DNA of 64,000 nt from Micromonospora sp. C95. GTDB lineage: Bacteria; Actinomycetota; Actinomycetes; Mycobacteriales; Micromonosporaceae. The stretch is from positions 20,814 to 84,813 of the forward strand of contig NZ_JAGPXT010000015.1 in assembly GCF_018070465.1 (NCBI RefSeq), read 5' to 3'. The position numbers and the translations under genes were made by a program. The notes beneath the pieces are model-generated. The model ran no database searches and had not been told where the DNA came from. It worked only from the letters and a program-made list of their open reading frames with translations. Positions 15,181 through 23,440 of this stretch are shown in pieces (the stretch's first letter is position 1; each line of letters begins with the position of its first letter).

Positions 15181-15741
15181 ATGTCCACGCACGTCTTCAC
15201 CACCCACACCATCGACACCGCGCCGGAGGCCGCCCGGGCCACCATGACCGGCGTACACCGCAAGATCGGCTACCTGCCCGGTGCGGTCGGCCTGATGGCC
15301 GAGTCCCCCGAACTGCTCAAGGGCTTCCTGACCGCCAACGCCAGCTTCGAGAGTTGCGGACTGGACCCGATCCAGCGGGAGGTCGTGGTGCTCACGGTCG
15401 CCGGCCGCAACGAATGCCACCTCTGCGTCGCCATGCACACCGCCACCCTCGTCCGGCACGGCGCCGCCGCCGAGCTGATCGACGCGCTGCGCGCCGGCAC
15501 CGACCTGCCCGACGAGCGGCTTGAGGCGTTGCGCCGCTTCACCCTGGCCGTGCTCGACCACCGGGGTGCGGTGCCCGACGAGAAGCTCTCCGCCTTCCTG
15601 GTCGCCGGCTACCGGCCCCGGCACGCCCTGGACGTGGTGCTCGGCGTCGGTACCTACACCCTCTCCACCTTCGCCAACCGACTCACCCGGGCACCGATCG
15701 ACCCGCCCCTGGCCGCGTACGCCTGGCAGCCGGCCGCCTGA
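15181..15741 (+). CDS. Carboxymuconolactone decarboxylase/AhpD-like protein
   Basis: A 186-residue all-helical protein with the AhpD redox motif NECHLCVAMH (Cys79, Cys82, His86), the arrangement used by alkylhydroperoxidase-like enzymes. The rest follows the CMD fold (LTANASFESCGLDPIQREVVVL before the motif). It probably reduces peroxides or acts as a thiol-dependent detoxifying enzyme rather than a ring-cleavage decarboxylase. The ATG at 15181 has GGCAAGGG about 12 bases upstream. Divergence from a MarR gene across a palindromic operator suggests induction by an oxidant or phenolic compound, but this is inference. Confidence 0.9.
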   Translation: MSTHVFTTHTIDTAPEAARATMTGVHRKIGYLPGAVGLMAESPELLKGFLTANASFESCGLDPIQREVVVLTVAGRNECHLCVAMHTATLVRHGAAAELIDALRAGTDLPDERLEALRRFTLAVLDHRGAVPDEKLSAFLVAGYRPRHALDVVLGVGTYTLSTFANRLTRAPIDPPLAAYAWQPAA

Positions 15742-15748
15742 CCGGCCG

Positions 15749-16636
15749 TCAGACAGGTTCGTCGCGGTCGCGCACGTCGTTGCGGACGGTGGCGGGGACG
15801 TTCAGCCGCTCGTCGGCGTACAGCAGGCGCAGCTCATCCGCGTGCGCGTCGGGCTCGCGGGTGAGCCGGGCCAGCTCGTCGAAGAGCGCCATCCGCTCAT
15901 CGTCGAGTTTCTCCTCCGGAGCGGGCATCGCGCCCCAGGAGTCCCACGGCAGCAGCTCCACCCCGTGCAGCGCGGCAGCGTCGCGCATCAGGTTGCCGGC
16001 GATCCACCACCAGCCGCCCTCGTCGGTCAAGCTGAGTCCGAAGACGTCCGGGTCCGCGTGACCGGCCCGGCAGCGGGCCCACGCCTCACCGGCGACCAGG
16101 AACCGGTCCCGGGGCACGTCTGTGGTGTCGAAGTCGATGCTGAACAGCTCACGCTGGCGCGCGTCGAGCTGGGCGTCGACCATGATCCAGCGGAGTTGCT
16201 CGGGGCTCCAGTACTCCGCGACCCAGTGGTCCTCGTACCGGCCGTCGATGAAGTAGTCGCCGAACCCACACCGGGCCCGGGCCGGCACGCCCCGGGCTCG
16301 CAGCGCCGTGACCAGCAGCAGCGAGTAGTGCCGGCAGTTGCCCGCCACCCGCTGATCGGGGATGCGGGGGACGATCAGCGGCTGGTCATCCGGCCCACCC
16401 GCGATGCGGGCGAGGATCTCGTCGGCGGGCCGCAGGTGCACGGTCTGCCGGCCGGCGTCGGTCAACGTGACCCCGTACGCACCGGCGACGTGCTCGTGGA
16501 TCAACAACCCCTGGATCGTCCGGGCGATCTCGGCCGGGTCGGACGGCACCGCTTCGAGAAGCGAGGCGAACGGCCCGGCGGAGGTCAGCCGGCCTGGCCG
16601 CGCGAAGCGGGAGACATTCGTCCGATCCTGGTTCAT
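15749..16636 (-). CDS. Transglutaminase-like domain protein
   Basis: A 295-residue cytoplasmic protein with a transglutaminase/protease-like core. The catalytic triad can be read as Cys101 in VAGNCRHYSLLLVTALRARG, His137 in DHWVAEYW and Asp154 in WIMVDAQLD. No signal peptide or membrane segment is seen. Flanking helical regions at both ends are unassigned. The family includes peptidases and cross-linking enzymes, and the substrate cannot be predicted. It is convergent with the AhpD-like gene (7 bases apart) and divergent from ubiD, with 261 bases of GC-rich promoter region between. Confidence 0.85.
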   Translation of the reverse strand: MNQDRTNVSRFARPGRLTSAGPFASLLEAVPSDPAEIARTIQGLLIHEHVAGAYGVTLTDAGRQTVHLRPADEILARIAGGPDDQPLIVPRIPDQRVAGNCRHYSLLLVTALRARGVPARARCGFGDYFIDGRYEDHWVAEYWSPEQLRWIMVDAQLDARQRELFSIDFDTTDVPRDRFLVAGEAWARCRAGHADPDVFGLSLTDEGGWWWIAGNLMRDAAALHGVELLPWDSWGAMPAPEEKLDDERMALFDELARLTREPDAHADELRLLYADERLNVPATVRNDVRDRDEPV

Positions 16637-16897
16637 CTGTCACTCCTCCGCAGATCGGCGGCTGGCGGGCCGCGAGCGCCGCTGAGCTGGGCGCTGTCGC
16701 GCAGGCGCAAGCATTTCAGGATTCGCCCGATGGTGGTGTCCCGTGACGATCCGTACGCGCTCTCAGCTCGACAGGGCCGGACCCCCCGTACCCAGGCCCA
16801 GCCCCGTCGTCGGGCGGTGGCGGGGGTGGGACGCGCCACAGGGGCGTACGGCCACCCGGCGTGGGCAGGACCAGAGAGCGTAGGACAGACTTGCGGC

Positions 16898-18358
16898 ATG
16901 GCGGCTCGTGGCTTCCCGTACACCGATCTCAAGGATTTTCTCGCGGCGCTGGAGCGCGCGGGCGAACTGCGGCGCGTCAGCGTCCCGGTCGACCCGACGC
17001 TGGAGATCAGCGAGATCGTCACCCGGACGGTGCGGGCCGACGGGCCGGCGCTGCTGTTCGAGCAGCCCACCCGGGGCGAGATGCCGCTGGCGATCAACCT
17101 GTTCGGCACCGAGAAGCGCACCGCGATGGCGCTCGGCGTCGAGTCGCTCGACGAGATCGGCGACCGGATCGGCGAGATGCTCAAGCCGGAGCTGCCGGTG
17201 GGCTTCTCCGGCATGATGGGCGGCCTCGGCAAGGTCATGCAGCTCAAGTCGATGCCGCCGAAGAAGGTCAGGACCGCCCCCTGCCAGCAGGTGGTCTACC
17301 GGGGTGACGACGTCGACCTCAACCGGCTGCCCGGGCTCCAGGTGTGGCCGGGTGACGGCGGGATCTTCCACAACTTCGGGCTGACCCACACCAAGCACCC
17401 GGAGACCGGCAAGCGGAACCTGGGCCTCTACCGGCTCCAGCAGCACAGCCACAACACCCTCGGCATGCACTGGCAGATCCACAAGAACTCCACCGCGCAC
17501 CACGCCGTCGCCGAGCGGCTCGGCCAGCGGCTGCCGGTCGCCATCGCCATCGGCTGCGACCCGGTGGTCAGCTACGCCTCCAGCGCGCCGTTGCCGGCCG
17601 ACATCGACGAGTACCTGTTCGCCGGCTTCCTGCGCGGCGAACGGGTGGAGATGGTCGACTGCCTGACCGTGCCGTTGCAGGTGCCGGCGCACGCGCAGGT
17701 GGTGCTGGAGGGCTACCTGGAGCCGGGTGAGCGGCTGCCGGAGGGTCCGTTCGGCGACCACACCGGCTTCTACACGCCGGTCGAGCCGTTCCCGGTGCTG
17801 CACGTCGAGGCGATGACCATGCAGCGCGACCCGGTCTACCACTCGATCGTCACCTCGAAGCCGCCGCAGGAGGACCACGGTCTGGGCAAGGCCACCGAGC
17901 GGATCTTCGCGCCGCTGCTTCGGTTCCTGATCCCGGACATCGTCGACTACGACCTGCCGGCGGCTGGCGTCTTCCACAACTGCGCGATCGTGTCGATCCG
18001 TAAGCGCTACCCGAAGCACGCCCAGAAGGTGATGAACGCGATCTGGGGCGCACACATGATGTCGCTGACCAAGCTGATCGTGATCGTCGACGAGGACTGC
18101 GACGTGCACGACTACCGCGAGGTCGCCTTCCGCGCGTTCGGCAACGTCGACTACGCCCGGGACCTGCTGCTCACCGAGGGCCCGGTGGACCACCTGGATC
18201 ACTCGTCGTACCAGCAGTTCTGGGGTGGCAAGGCCGGCATCGACGCCACCCGCAAGCTCCCCGAGGAGGGCTACCACCGGGGCTGGCCGGAGGAAATGAC
18301 CATGGCCCCCGAGGTCGCCTCCCTCGTCGACAAGCGCTGGAAGGAATACGGCATCTGA
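16898..18358 (+). CDS. ubiD: UbiD-family decarboxylase, menaquinone biosynthesis
   Basis: A 486-residue prenylated-FMN-dependent decarboxylase. The sequence is UbiD-like along its full length. Landmarks are MALGVESLDEIGDRIGEMLK, NLGLYRLQQHSHNTLGMHW, IAIGCDPVVSYASSAPLP, GEYLEPGERLPEGPFGDHTGF (conserved Glu/Asp near the cofactor) and TSKPPQEDHGLGKATERIF. It begins at ATG 16898, after which MAARGFPYTDLKDFL matches normal family N-termini. Long open codons upstream are not part of it. It overlaps the ubiA-like gene by one base and shares the neighbourhood with ubiX, which makes its cofactor. In futalosine-pathway organisms this trio handles the 1,4-dihydroxy-6-naphthoate stage. Confidence 0.93.
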   Translation: MAARGFPYTDLKDFLAALERAGELRRVSVPVDPTLEISEIVTRTVRADGPALLFEQPTRGEMPLAINLFGTEKRTAMALGVESLDEIGDRIGEMLKPELPVGFSGMMGGLGKVMQLKSMPPKKVRTAPCQQVVYRGDDVDLNRLPGLQVWPGDGGIFHNFGLTHTKHPETGKRNLGLYRLQQHSHNTLGMHWQIHKNSTAHHAVAERLGQRLPVAIAIGCDPVVSYASSAPLPADIDEYLFAGFLRGERVEMVDCLTVPLQVPAHAQVVLEGYLEPGERLPEGPFGDHTGFYTPVEPFPVLHVEAMTMQRDPVYHSIVTSKPPQEDHGLGKATERIFAPLLRFLIPDIVDYDLPAAGVFHNCAIVSIRKRYPKHAQKVMNAIWGAHMMSLTKLIVIVDEDCDVHDYREVAFRAFGNVDYARDLLLTEGPVDHLDHSSYQQFWGGKAGIDATRKLPEEGYHRGWPEEMTMAPEVASLVDKRWKEYGI

Positions 18359-19338
18359 TGCCCACCGCCGACCCCGCCGACCCCCGCGATCTTGCACTTT
18401 CGGTCGCCGATTCGTCCGCTTCGCCCAGCTCTGTCCCGACGAAAAGTGCAAGATCGCGGGGGCGGGTGGGGGCGTTTCTGAGGCTCGTGGCGATCGAGCA
18501 CTCGGTGTTCGCGTTGCCGTTCGCGTATCTGGCGGCGTTGGTGGCGATGTCGGTCAACGGGGGGCGGGTGCGGTGGGGGGACCTGCTGCTGATCACGGTG
18601 GCGATGGTGGGGGCACGGACGTTCGCGATGGCGGCGAACCGGATCCTGGACCGCCGGATCGACGCGCGGAATCCGCGTACCGCGAACCGGGAACTGGTGA
18701 CCGGGGCGGTGAGCCTGCGGACGGCCTGGACCGGCGCGGGCGCCGCCTTGGTGGTCTTCCTCGCCTCCGCCGCTCTGCTCAACCCGCTCTGCCTGGCGCT
18801 CGCGCCGCTGGCCGTGGTGCCGCTGGTGGTCTACCCGTACGGCAAGCGGTTCACCAACTGGCCGCACGCCATCCTGGCCGCCGCCCAGATGGTCGGCCCG
18901 GTCGGCGCCTGGCTCGCGGTGACCGGCACCTTCGCCGGCTCCGGACCGGCCTGGCTGCTCGGTGCCGCCGTCGGCCTGTGGATCGGTGGGTTCGATCTGA
19001 TCTACGCCTGCCAGGACGCCGAGGTCGACCGGGAGATCGGCGTGCACAGCGTGCCGGCCCGCTACGGGCTGCGCTTCGCCCTGCACGCCTCCACCGTCGC
19101 GCACGTGGTCACCTTCGCGCTGTTCGGCTGGTTCGGCGTGCTTGTCGGTTTCGGCTGGCTCTGGTGGATCGGCCTGGCCCTCACCGCGGTCGCCTTCGGC
19201 TACCAGCACCTGGTGGTCACGCCGACCGACCTGAGCCGGGTCAACCGGGCGTTCTTCACCGCCAACGGCTTCGTCGGCATCGCGCTGTTCGCCTTCGCCC
19301 TGCTCGACCTGGTGGTCCGGCTCGGCCTACGGGCCTGA
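18358..19338 (+). CDS. mqnP: UbiA-family prenyltransferase (MqnP), with repeat-derived N-terminus
   Basis: A 326-residue membrane prenyltransferase that attaches the polyprenyl chain to the naphthoate head group. It has the first Asp-rich motif in NRILDRRIDARNPRTANREL and the second in LIYACQDAEVDREIGVHS, with about eight hydrophobic segments. The ATG overlaps the ubiD stop (TGATG). Residues 9-34 are encoded by a dispersed inverted repeat, which stays in frame with no stop. Homology proper begins at VGAFLRLVAIEHSVFALPF. GTG 18466, just past the repeat, is in frame and would give a normal short N-terminus. Which start is used is undecided. Confidence 0.92.
   Translation: MPTADPADPRDLALSVADSSASPSSVPTKSARSRGRVGAFLRLVAIEHSVFALPFAYLAALVAMSVNGGRVRWGDLLLITVAMVGARTFAMAANRILDRRIDARNPRTANRELVTGAVSLRTAWTGAGAALVVFLASAALLNPLCLALAPLAVVPLVVYPYGKRFTNWPHAILAAAQMVGPVGAWLAVTGTFAGSGPAWLLGAAVGLWIGGFDLIYACQDAEVDREIGVHSVPARYGLRFALHASTVAHVVTFALFGWFGVLVGFGWLWWIGLALTAVAFGYQHLVVTPTDLSRVNRAFFTANGFVGIALFAFALLDLVVRLGLRA
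18384..18459. repeat. Dispersed inverted repeat, family 1, copy B, inside mqnP
   Basis: CCGCGATCTTGCACTTT at 18384-18400 is matched by its reverse complement ending at 18459. Internally GGTCGC and GCGAC-like sequences are also shared with copies A and C. This copy lies within coding sequence and is read without a stop in the mqnP frame. Confidence 0.88.
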
Positions 19339-19425
19339 TCGGCCGGCTCGGCCTGCGGGCGTGATAGGCCGGCCCGGCCTGCGGGCCGGACCAGCCGGCC
19401 GGGTCGGCCTACGGGCCTGGCGACG
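19313..19425. repeat. Degenerate GC-rich tandem repeat
   Basis: Variants of GGCCGGCTCGGCCTGCGGGC recur about three to four times across the mqnP 3' end and the gap before the convergent terpene cyclase. The sequence folds easily in several registers. It may act as a terminator for both genes, or simply be slippage-prone DNA. Confidence 0.6.
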
Positions 19426-20443
19426 TGCCGCCCGACACGGCGTAGCGGGCGCTCTCCATGGTCCAGTCGAGGGTGCCGCGAACGGCCCGGGCCACCCCGT
19501 CGAGGTGGGCGGTGACGGCCGGGTCCAACGCCGGACCGAACGAGGGCATCGTGGCGCGCAGGCTGACGAAGCGGTGCATCGACTCGTGCCAGCGCTGCGC
19601 CGCCAGCTCGACGGCGGCGGGTACCGGCACGCGATGTGCCGTGGCCAGCGCCAGCACCAGGTTGTGCCCGCCGGAGGTGGCCGCGTCCCGGTCCAGCGAG
19701 GCGATGTCGTTGTACCAGGAGAGTAGGTCGTTACCGACGTCGCGGAGCTGGCCCAGCCGGGGGTGGTGGTAGACCGGCTCGGGCAACGGCCGGCCGGTGA
19801 CGAACTCCACGAGCGGGTACGACACGTACGCCGCCGACGTCGCCCGGCGCAACTCGACGTACTCCTCGACGCCTGGCGCGTGCCCGGTCGCCTTGTTGAC
19901 CGCCTCCTGCCAGGTGCCGTCGAGGTGATGGGCCACCGCGTCGGCGAAGCGCAACCGCCAGCGGGCCGGCATCCGGCGTTGCGGCTCCCGCCAGGCACCG
20001 ACCAGCAGCCGGCGCAGCGGACCGGCCAGACCCGGATGCCGCAACCGGGGACCGCCACGCAGCAGCGCAACCGCGCCGTCGCGCAGGGCCTGGATCTCGT
20101 CCAGGCCGACCCGCTCGGGTCCGTCGCAGGCGTCGTCGACCAGGAAGAACCAGGTGAACAGCGCGGTCAGGGTGCGTAGGTCGGCCTCGGTGGCATCGGG
20201 GTAGAGCCGGCCTGCGTAGCGGGCGAAGCCGGCCAGTCCCAGCCGTTCCCGCGTCGCCGCGTCCAACGGCAGCCCGGAGACCAGCCACTCCTGCACGTCG
20301 TCGGCGTACGGGGAGAGCTGCGGCACGATCGGGCAGGCGGCACGCAGCGACGGCAGGATGTCGTGCGCGGAGCCGGCCGACGACGAGATGATCTCCACGT
20401 CCTTCCGGTCGGCCCCCACGGTGCTTTCGGTCCCCGGCAGCAT
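19409..20443 (-). CDS. Class I terpene synthase
   Basis: A 344-residue bacterial terpene cyclase. The metal-binding motifs are DDACD (residues 103-107, in WFFLVDDACDG) and NDLLSWYND (238-246), a variant of the NSE triad ending in Asp. A C-terminal SARY supplies the usual Arg-Tyr pair, so the active site looks intact. Length fits sesquiterpene or small diterpene cyclases. The product cannot be predicted. It is on the opposite strand from the menaquinone genes, divergent from ubiX and without an adjacent P450 or methyltransferase, so it may stand alone. ATG 20443 is the first plausible start. Confidence 0.88.
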   Translation of the reverse strand: MLPGTESTVGADRKDVEIISSSAGSAHDILPSLRAACPIVPQLSPYADDVQEWLVSGLPLDAATRERLGLAGFARYAGRLYPDATEADLRTLTALFTWFFLVDDACDGPERVGLDEIQALRDGAVALLRGGPRLRHPGLAGPLRRLLVGAWREPQRRMPARWRLRFADAVAHHLDGTWQEAVNKATGHAPGVEEYVELRRATSAAYVSYPLVEFVTGRPLPEPVYHHPRLGQLRDVGNDLLSWYNDIASLDRDAATSGGHNLVLALATAHRVPVPAAVELAAQRWHESMHRFVSLRATMPSFGPALDPAVTAHLDGVARAVRGTLDWTMESARYAVSGGTSPGP

Positions 20444-20579
20444 GCCAGCTTGCGGTGGTCGCCGCAGACCCGCCGGGCATCGGTGGCGTAACGGCGCAGG
20501 CTGCGGCGATCATGGGCACCTCGGACACGCTTCCCGGGGTGCCCGACCAGCGCCCGTGGCGACCAGGCAGGCTGAGGGC

Positions 20580-21209
20580 ATGCGCGAACCATGGGTGGTC
20601 GGGGTGTCCGGGGCGTCCGGCACGCCGTACGCGGCCGCAGTCGTACGCGGGTTGCTCGACGCCGGGGAGCCGGTGGACCTGATCGTCTCCCGGGCCGCCC
20701 GGCTGACCGTTCTCGACGAGACCGGACGGCCGTTCCGGGACGCGCACTGGGCCGAGGACCTGGCCGCCTGGCTGGGGCGGGACGTCGACCCGGCGGACCT
20801 GCGCCACTGGCCCGCCGGTGACCTTGCCGCCGGCCCGAGCAGCGGTTCCTACCCGGTACGCGGGATGGTGGTGGTGCCGGCCAGCACGGCGGCCTGCGCC
20901 GGCATCGCCATCGGCCTGTCCAAGGATCTGTTGCAGCGGGCCGCCGAGGTGAACCTCAAGGAACGGCGGCGGGTGGTCGTGGTGCCCCGGGAGACGCCGG
21001 TGACCCGGAGTCACCTGGAACACCTGATCGCGCTGCATGACGCCGGTGCGGTGGTGCTGCCGGCCAGTCCCGGCTTCTACGGTGCGGGTGCCGCCGCCAC
21101 CGGAGCCCAGCTGGTGGATTTCGTGGCGGGCAAGGTGCTCGACGCCCTCGACGTGCCGCACACCCTGTTCAAGCGGTGGGCCGGAAAATTGAACGCGGAC
21201 CGGACCTGA
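20580..21209 (+). CDS. ubiX: UbiX flavin prenyltransferase
   Basis: A 209-residue flavoprotein that prenylates FMN to make the cofactor of UbiD enzymes. Family signatures are VGVSGASGTPYAAAVVRGLL (FMN-binding loop), VVVPASTAACAGIAIGLSKDLLQRAAEV, RRRVVVVPRETPVTRSHLEHL and LPASPGFYG. It starts at ATG 20580 after AGGCAGGCTGAGGGC. It works with ubiD at 16898-18358 and lies one gene away on the same strand, the terpene cyclase being inserted on the other. Normal length. Confidence 0.95.
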   Translation: MREPWVVGVSGASGTPYAAAVVRGLLDAGEPVDLIVSRAARLTVLDETGRPFRDAHWAEDLAAWLGRDVDPADLRHWPAGDLAAGPSSGSYPVRGMVVVPASTAACAGIAIGLSKDLLQRAAEVNLKERRRVVVVPRETPVTRSHLEHLIALHDAGAVVLPASPGFYGAGAAATGAQLVDFVAGKVLDALDVPHTLFKRWAGKLNADRT

Positions 21210-21236
21210 TGGCCGGCCCGCGTCCCGACCCGCAAT

Positions 21237-21506
21237 TCAGTACATGCCGGCGTTTGCCGGGCCGGCAGGGCCGGTCGAAGCGGTCGGGCCCGCATTACGC
21301 GGCCTACCCATATCATCCGCCTCGTCCAGCATGCCCTCCCCTTCAAGCAGGGCCCGCACCTCGGATTCCCGAAACCGGCGGTGCCCTCCTGGAGTCCGGA
21401 TGCTCCCGATCCGGCCCGCCGCCGCCCATCGCGTCACGGTTTTCGGGTCCACCCGAAACAGTGCGGCGACTTCACCCGGTGTCAGCAGGCGATCTCCAGT
21501 GTCCAC
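21237..21506 (-). CDS. BldC-like MerR-type helix-turn-helix protein
   Basis: An 89-residue small DNA-binding protein. RLLTPGEVAALFRVDPKTVTRWAAAGRIGSIRTPGGHRRF is the BldC/MerR winged-helix signature. The conserved wing GGHRR follows the helix-turn-helix. GTG 21506 is chosen because GAGGAGGGGG precedes it at proper spacing; an in-frame extension upstream is not supported. The C-terminal 30 residues are Gly/Pro/Ala-rich and longer than in BldC itself. BldC controls the timing of sporulation in Streptomyces. This may be a paralogue rather than the orthologue. Confidence 0.88.
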   Translation of the reverse strand: MDTGDRLLTPGEVAALFRVDPKTVTRWAAAGRIGSIRTPGGHRRFRESEVRALLEGEGMLDEADDMGRPRNAGPTASTGPAGPANAGMY

Positions 21507-21774
21507 AGCCCCCTCCTCGCGTCGACGAAGCCCCCGGCTGAACACACTGCCCCCGGCCGGTGCGAGCCCAGAGCCGTCATGAGGGACGTATGGCAATTAC
21601 AGCACCAGCGACCTGGCGTGTCCGCCAAACGCGAAAAACGCACTGAGTGGGAAGTTAGTAAATGGTACCGGCGTCACGCCCTCCGAACCCTGGGTATGCG
21701 AACTGTCACCCGCTGCCAGTCCAAACGGATACCGGAGTCCGGCTGTCCCGGCCCGCCGACTAGGGTCACAGTCC

Positions 21775-22233
21775 GTGGACGCCATCGACCTCAACCTCGT
21801 GGACCTGCTCCGCAGCAATGCCCGCCTGTCGTACGCCGAGCTGGCCCGCCAGGTCGGCCTGTCCGCTCCGGCGGTGCACGAGAGGGTCGGGAAGCTGGAG
21901 TCCGGGGGCGTCATCCGGGCGTACCGCGCCGAGGTCGAGCCGGAGACCATCGGGTTGGGCGTGACGGCCCTGATCGGCATAGTGGAGGACTCCGGGGCGG
22001 ACACCGACGACGTGCTGGAGGCGTTCCGGGCCATGGCCGAGATCGAGTCCTGCTACTTCATGGCCGGTGTCGAGTCCTTCCTGCTCAAGGCCCGGGTGGG
22101 CACCATCGCCGAGCTGGAGCAGCTGATCGTACGGCTGAACCGGACACCCGGGGTCGCCTCCACCCGTACCGGCATCGCGTTGTCGACGAAGTGGGAGAAC
22201 CGGCCGCAGCCGGTCGCTCCACCGGCGGGCTGA
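21775..22233 (+). CDS. Lrp/AsnC-family transcriptional regulator
   Basis: A 152-residue regulator. The N-terminal helix-turn-helix is LLRSNARLSYAELARQVGLSAPAVHERVGKLE. A C-terminal RAM/ligand domain begins at the linker GVIRAYRAEVEPETIGLGVTALIGI, with effector-binding strands around SCYFMAGVESFLLKARV. GTG 21775 gives MDAIDLNLVDLL, the usual start. It lies 38 bases before the cysteine desulfhydrase-like gene on the same strand, so control of amino-acid breakdown is likely. The 268-base region upstream is shared with the divergent BldC-like gene. Confidence 0.93.
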   Translation: MDAIDLNLVDLLRSNARLSYAELARQVGLSAPAVHERVGKLESGGVIRAYRAEVEPETIGLGVTALIGIVEDSGADTDDVLEAFRAMAEIESCYFMAGVESFLLKARVGTIAELEQLIVRLNRTPGVASTRTGIALSTKWENRPQPVAPPAG

Positions 22234-22271
22234 GCCGCAGCGCCGCAGGTCGGCTTGCTAGGTTTCCGGGC

Positions 22272-23393
22272 GTGACTCATCTCGACCGGTGCGACGAGGA
22301 CGGCCGGCGGTGGGTGACCGAGGCGATCGCGGCCGTGGAGGCGGACGCGAACCGGTCCGCCGACACCCACCTGCTGCCGTTCCCGCTGCCCCGGCAGTGG
22401 GGGATCGACCTCTATCTCAAGGACGAGTCGGTGCATCCGACCGGGTCGCTGAAGCACCGGCTGGCCCGCTCGCTGTTCCTGTACGGGCTCTGCAACGGCT
22501 GGATCGGGCCGGATACCACGATCATCGAGGCGTCGTCCGGCTCCACGGCGGTCTCCGAGGCGTACTTCGCCCGGATGCTCGGGTTGCCCTTCATCGCGGT
22601 GATGCCCGCCTCCACCTCGCCCGAGAAGATCGCCCAGATCGAGTTCCAGGGCGGCCGGTGCCATCTCGTCCAGGACCCGGCGAAGGTGGTCATCGAGGCG
22701 CGCTGGCTCGCCGAGGACTCCGGCGGGCACTACATGGACCAGTTCACCTACGCGGAACGGGCCACCGACTGGCGCGGCAACAACAACATCGCCGAGTCGA
22801 TCTACGCGCAGCTCGCCCTGGAACGGCATCCGGTCCCGGCGTGGATCGTGGTCGGCGCGGGGACCGGCGGCACCAGTGCCACCATCGGCCGGTACGCCCG
22901 CTACCGGCGGCTGCCCACCAAGCTCTGCGTGGTCGATCCGGAGAACTCCGCGTTCTACCCCGCCTGGCAGGCGGCCGACTGGTCGGTGCGGACCGGCCGG
23001 GGCTCCCGGATCGAGGGCATCGGCCGGCCGACCGTCGAGGCGTCGTTCCTGCCCTCGGTGGTGGACCGGATGGTGCAGGTACCCGACGCGGCCTCGCTGG
23101 CGGCCATGCGAGCCGCCTCGGCGGTGCTGGGGCGGCGGGTGGGCGGGTCGACCGGCACCAACCTCTGGGGCGCCTTCGGCCTGATCGCCGAGCTGCTGGC
23201 CGCCGGCCGGACCGGCTCGGTGGTCACCCTGATCTGCGACGCGGGTGATCGGTACGCCGACACCTACTATGCCGACGAGTGGGTGGCCAGGCAGGGCCTC
23301 GACCTCGCGCCGCACCTGGCCACCGTCGACCGCTTCCTGACCGACGGCTCCTGGCCGGTGAGCGCCGGGCCGGTGAGCGCCGGGCCGGATTGA
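22272..23393 (+). CDS. PLP-dependent cysteine desulfhydrase/synthase-like enzyme
   Basis: A 373-residue fold-type II PLP enzyme. The PLP lysine is Lys61 in HPTGSLKHRLARSLF. The phosphate loop is GAGTGGTSATIGRY, and the asparagine-loop equivalent is EASSGSTAVSEAYFARM. It resembles actinobacterial cysteine synthase homologues described as L-cysteine desulfhydrase (Cds1 of mycobacteria), which release H2S, pyruvate and ammonia. The exact reaction is inferred. GTG 22272 starts the protein. Its C-terminus ends in a small duplicated PVSAG element. Proximity to an Lrp regulator fits amino-acid-responsive control. Confidence 0.85.
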   Translation: MTHLDRCDEDGRRWVTEAIAAVEADANRSADTHLLPFPLPRQWGIDLYLKDESVHPTGSLKHRLARSLFLYGLCNGWIGPDTTIIEASSGSTAVSEAYFARMLGLPFIAVMPASTSPEKIAQIEFQGGRCHLVQDPAKVVIEARWLAEDSGGHYMDQFTYAERATDWRGNNNIAESIYAQLALERHPVPAWIVVGAGTGGTSATIGRYARYRRLPTKLCVVDPENSAFYPAWQAADWSVRTGRGSRIEGIGRPTVEASFLPSVVDRMVQVPDAASLAAMRAASAVLGRRVGGSTGTNLWGAFGLIAELLAAGRTGSVVTLICDAGDRYADTYYADEWVARQGLDLAPHLATVDRFLTDGSWPVSAGPVSAGPD

Positions 23394-23440
23394 CAGTTCC
23401 TGGCCGACCTGAGCGCCCAGCCGGCAGCGCGGACGGTCGG

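Noticed and set aside
15521..16897. Long in-frame extension upstream of ubiD
   Set aside because: It runs through the AhpD-like gene and antisense to the transglutaminase-like gene. UbiD homology starts at the ATG at 16898.
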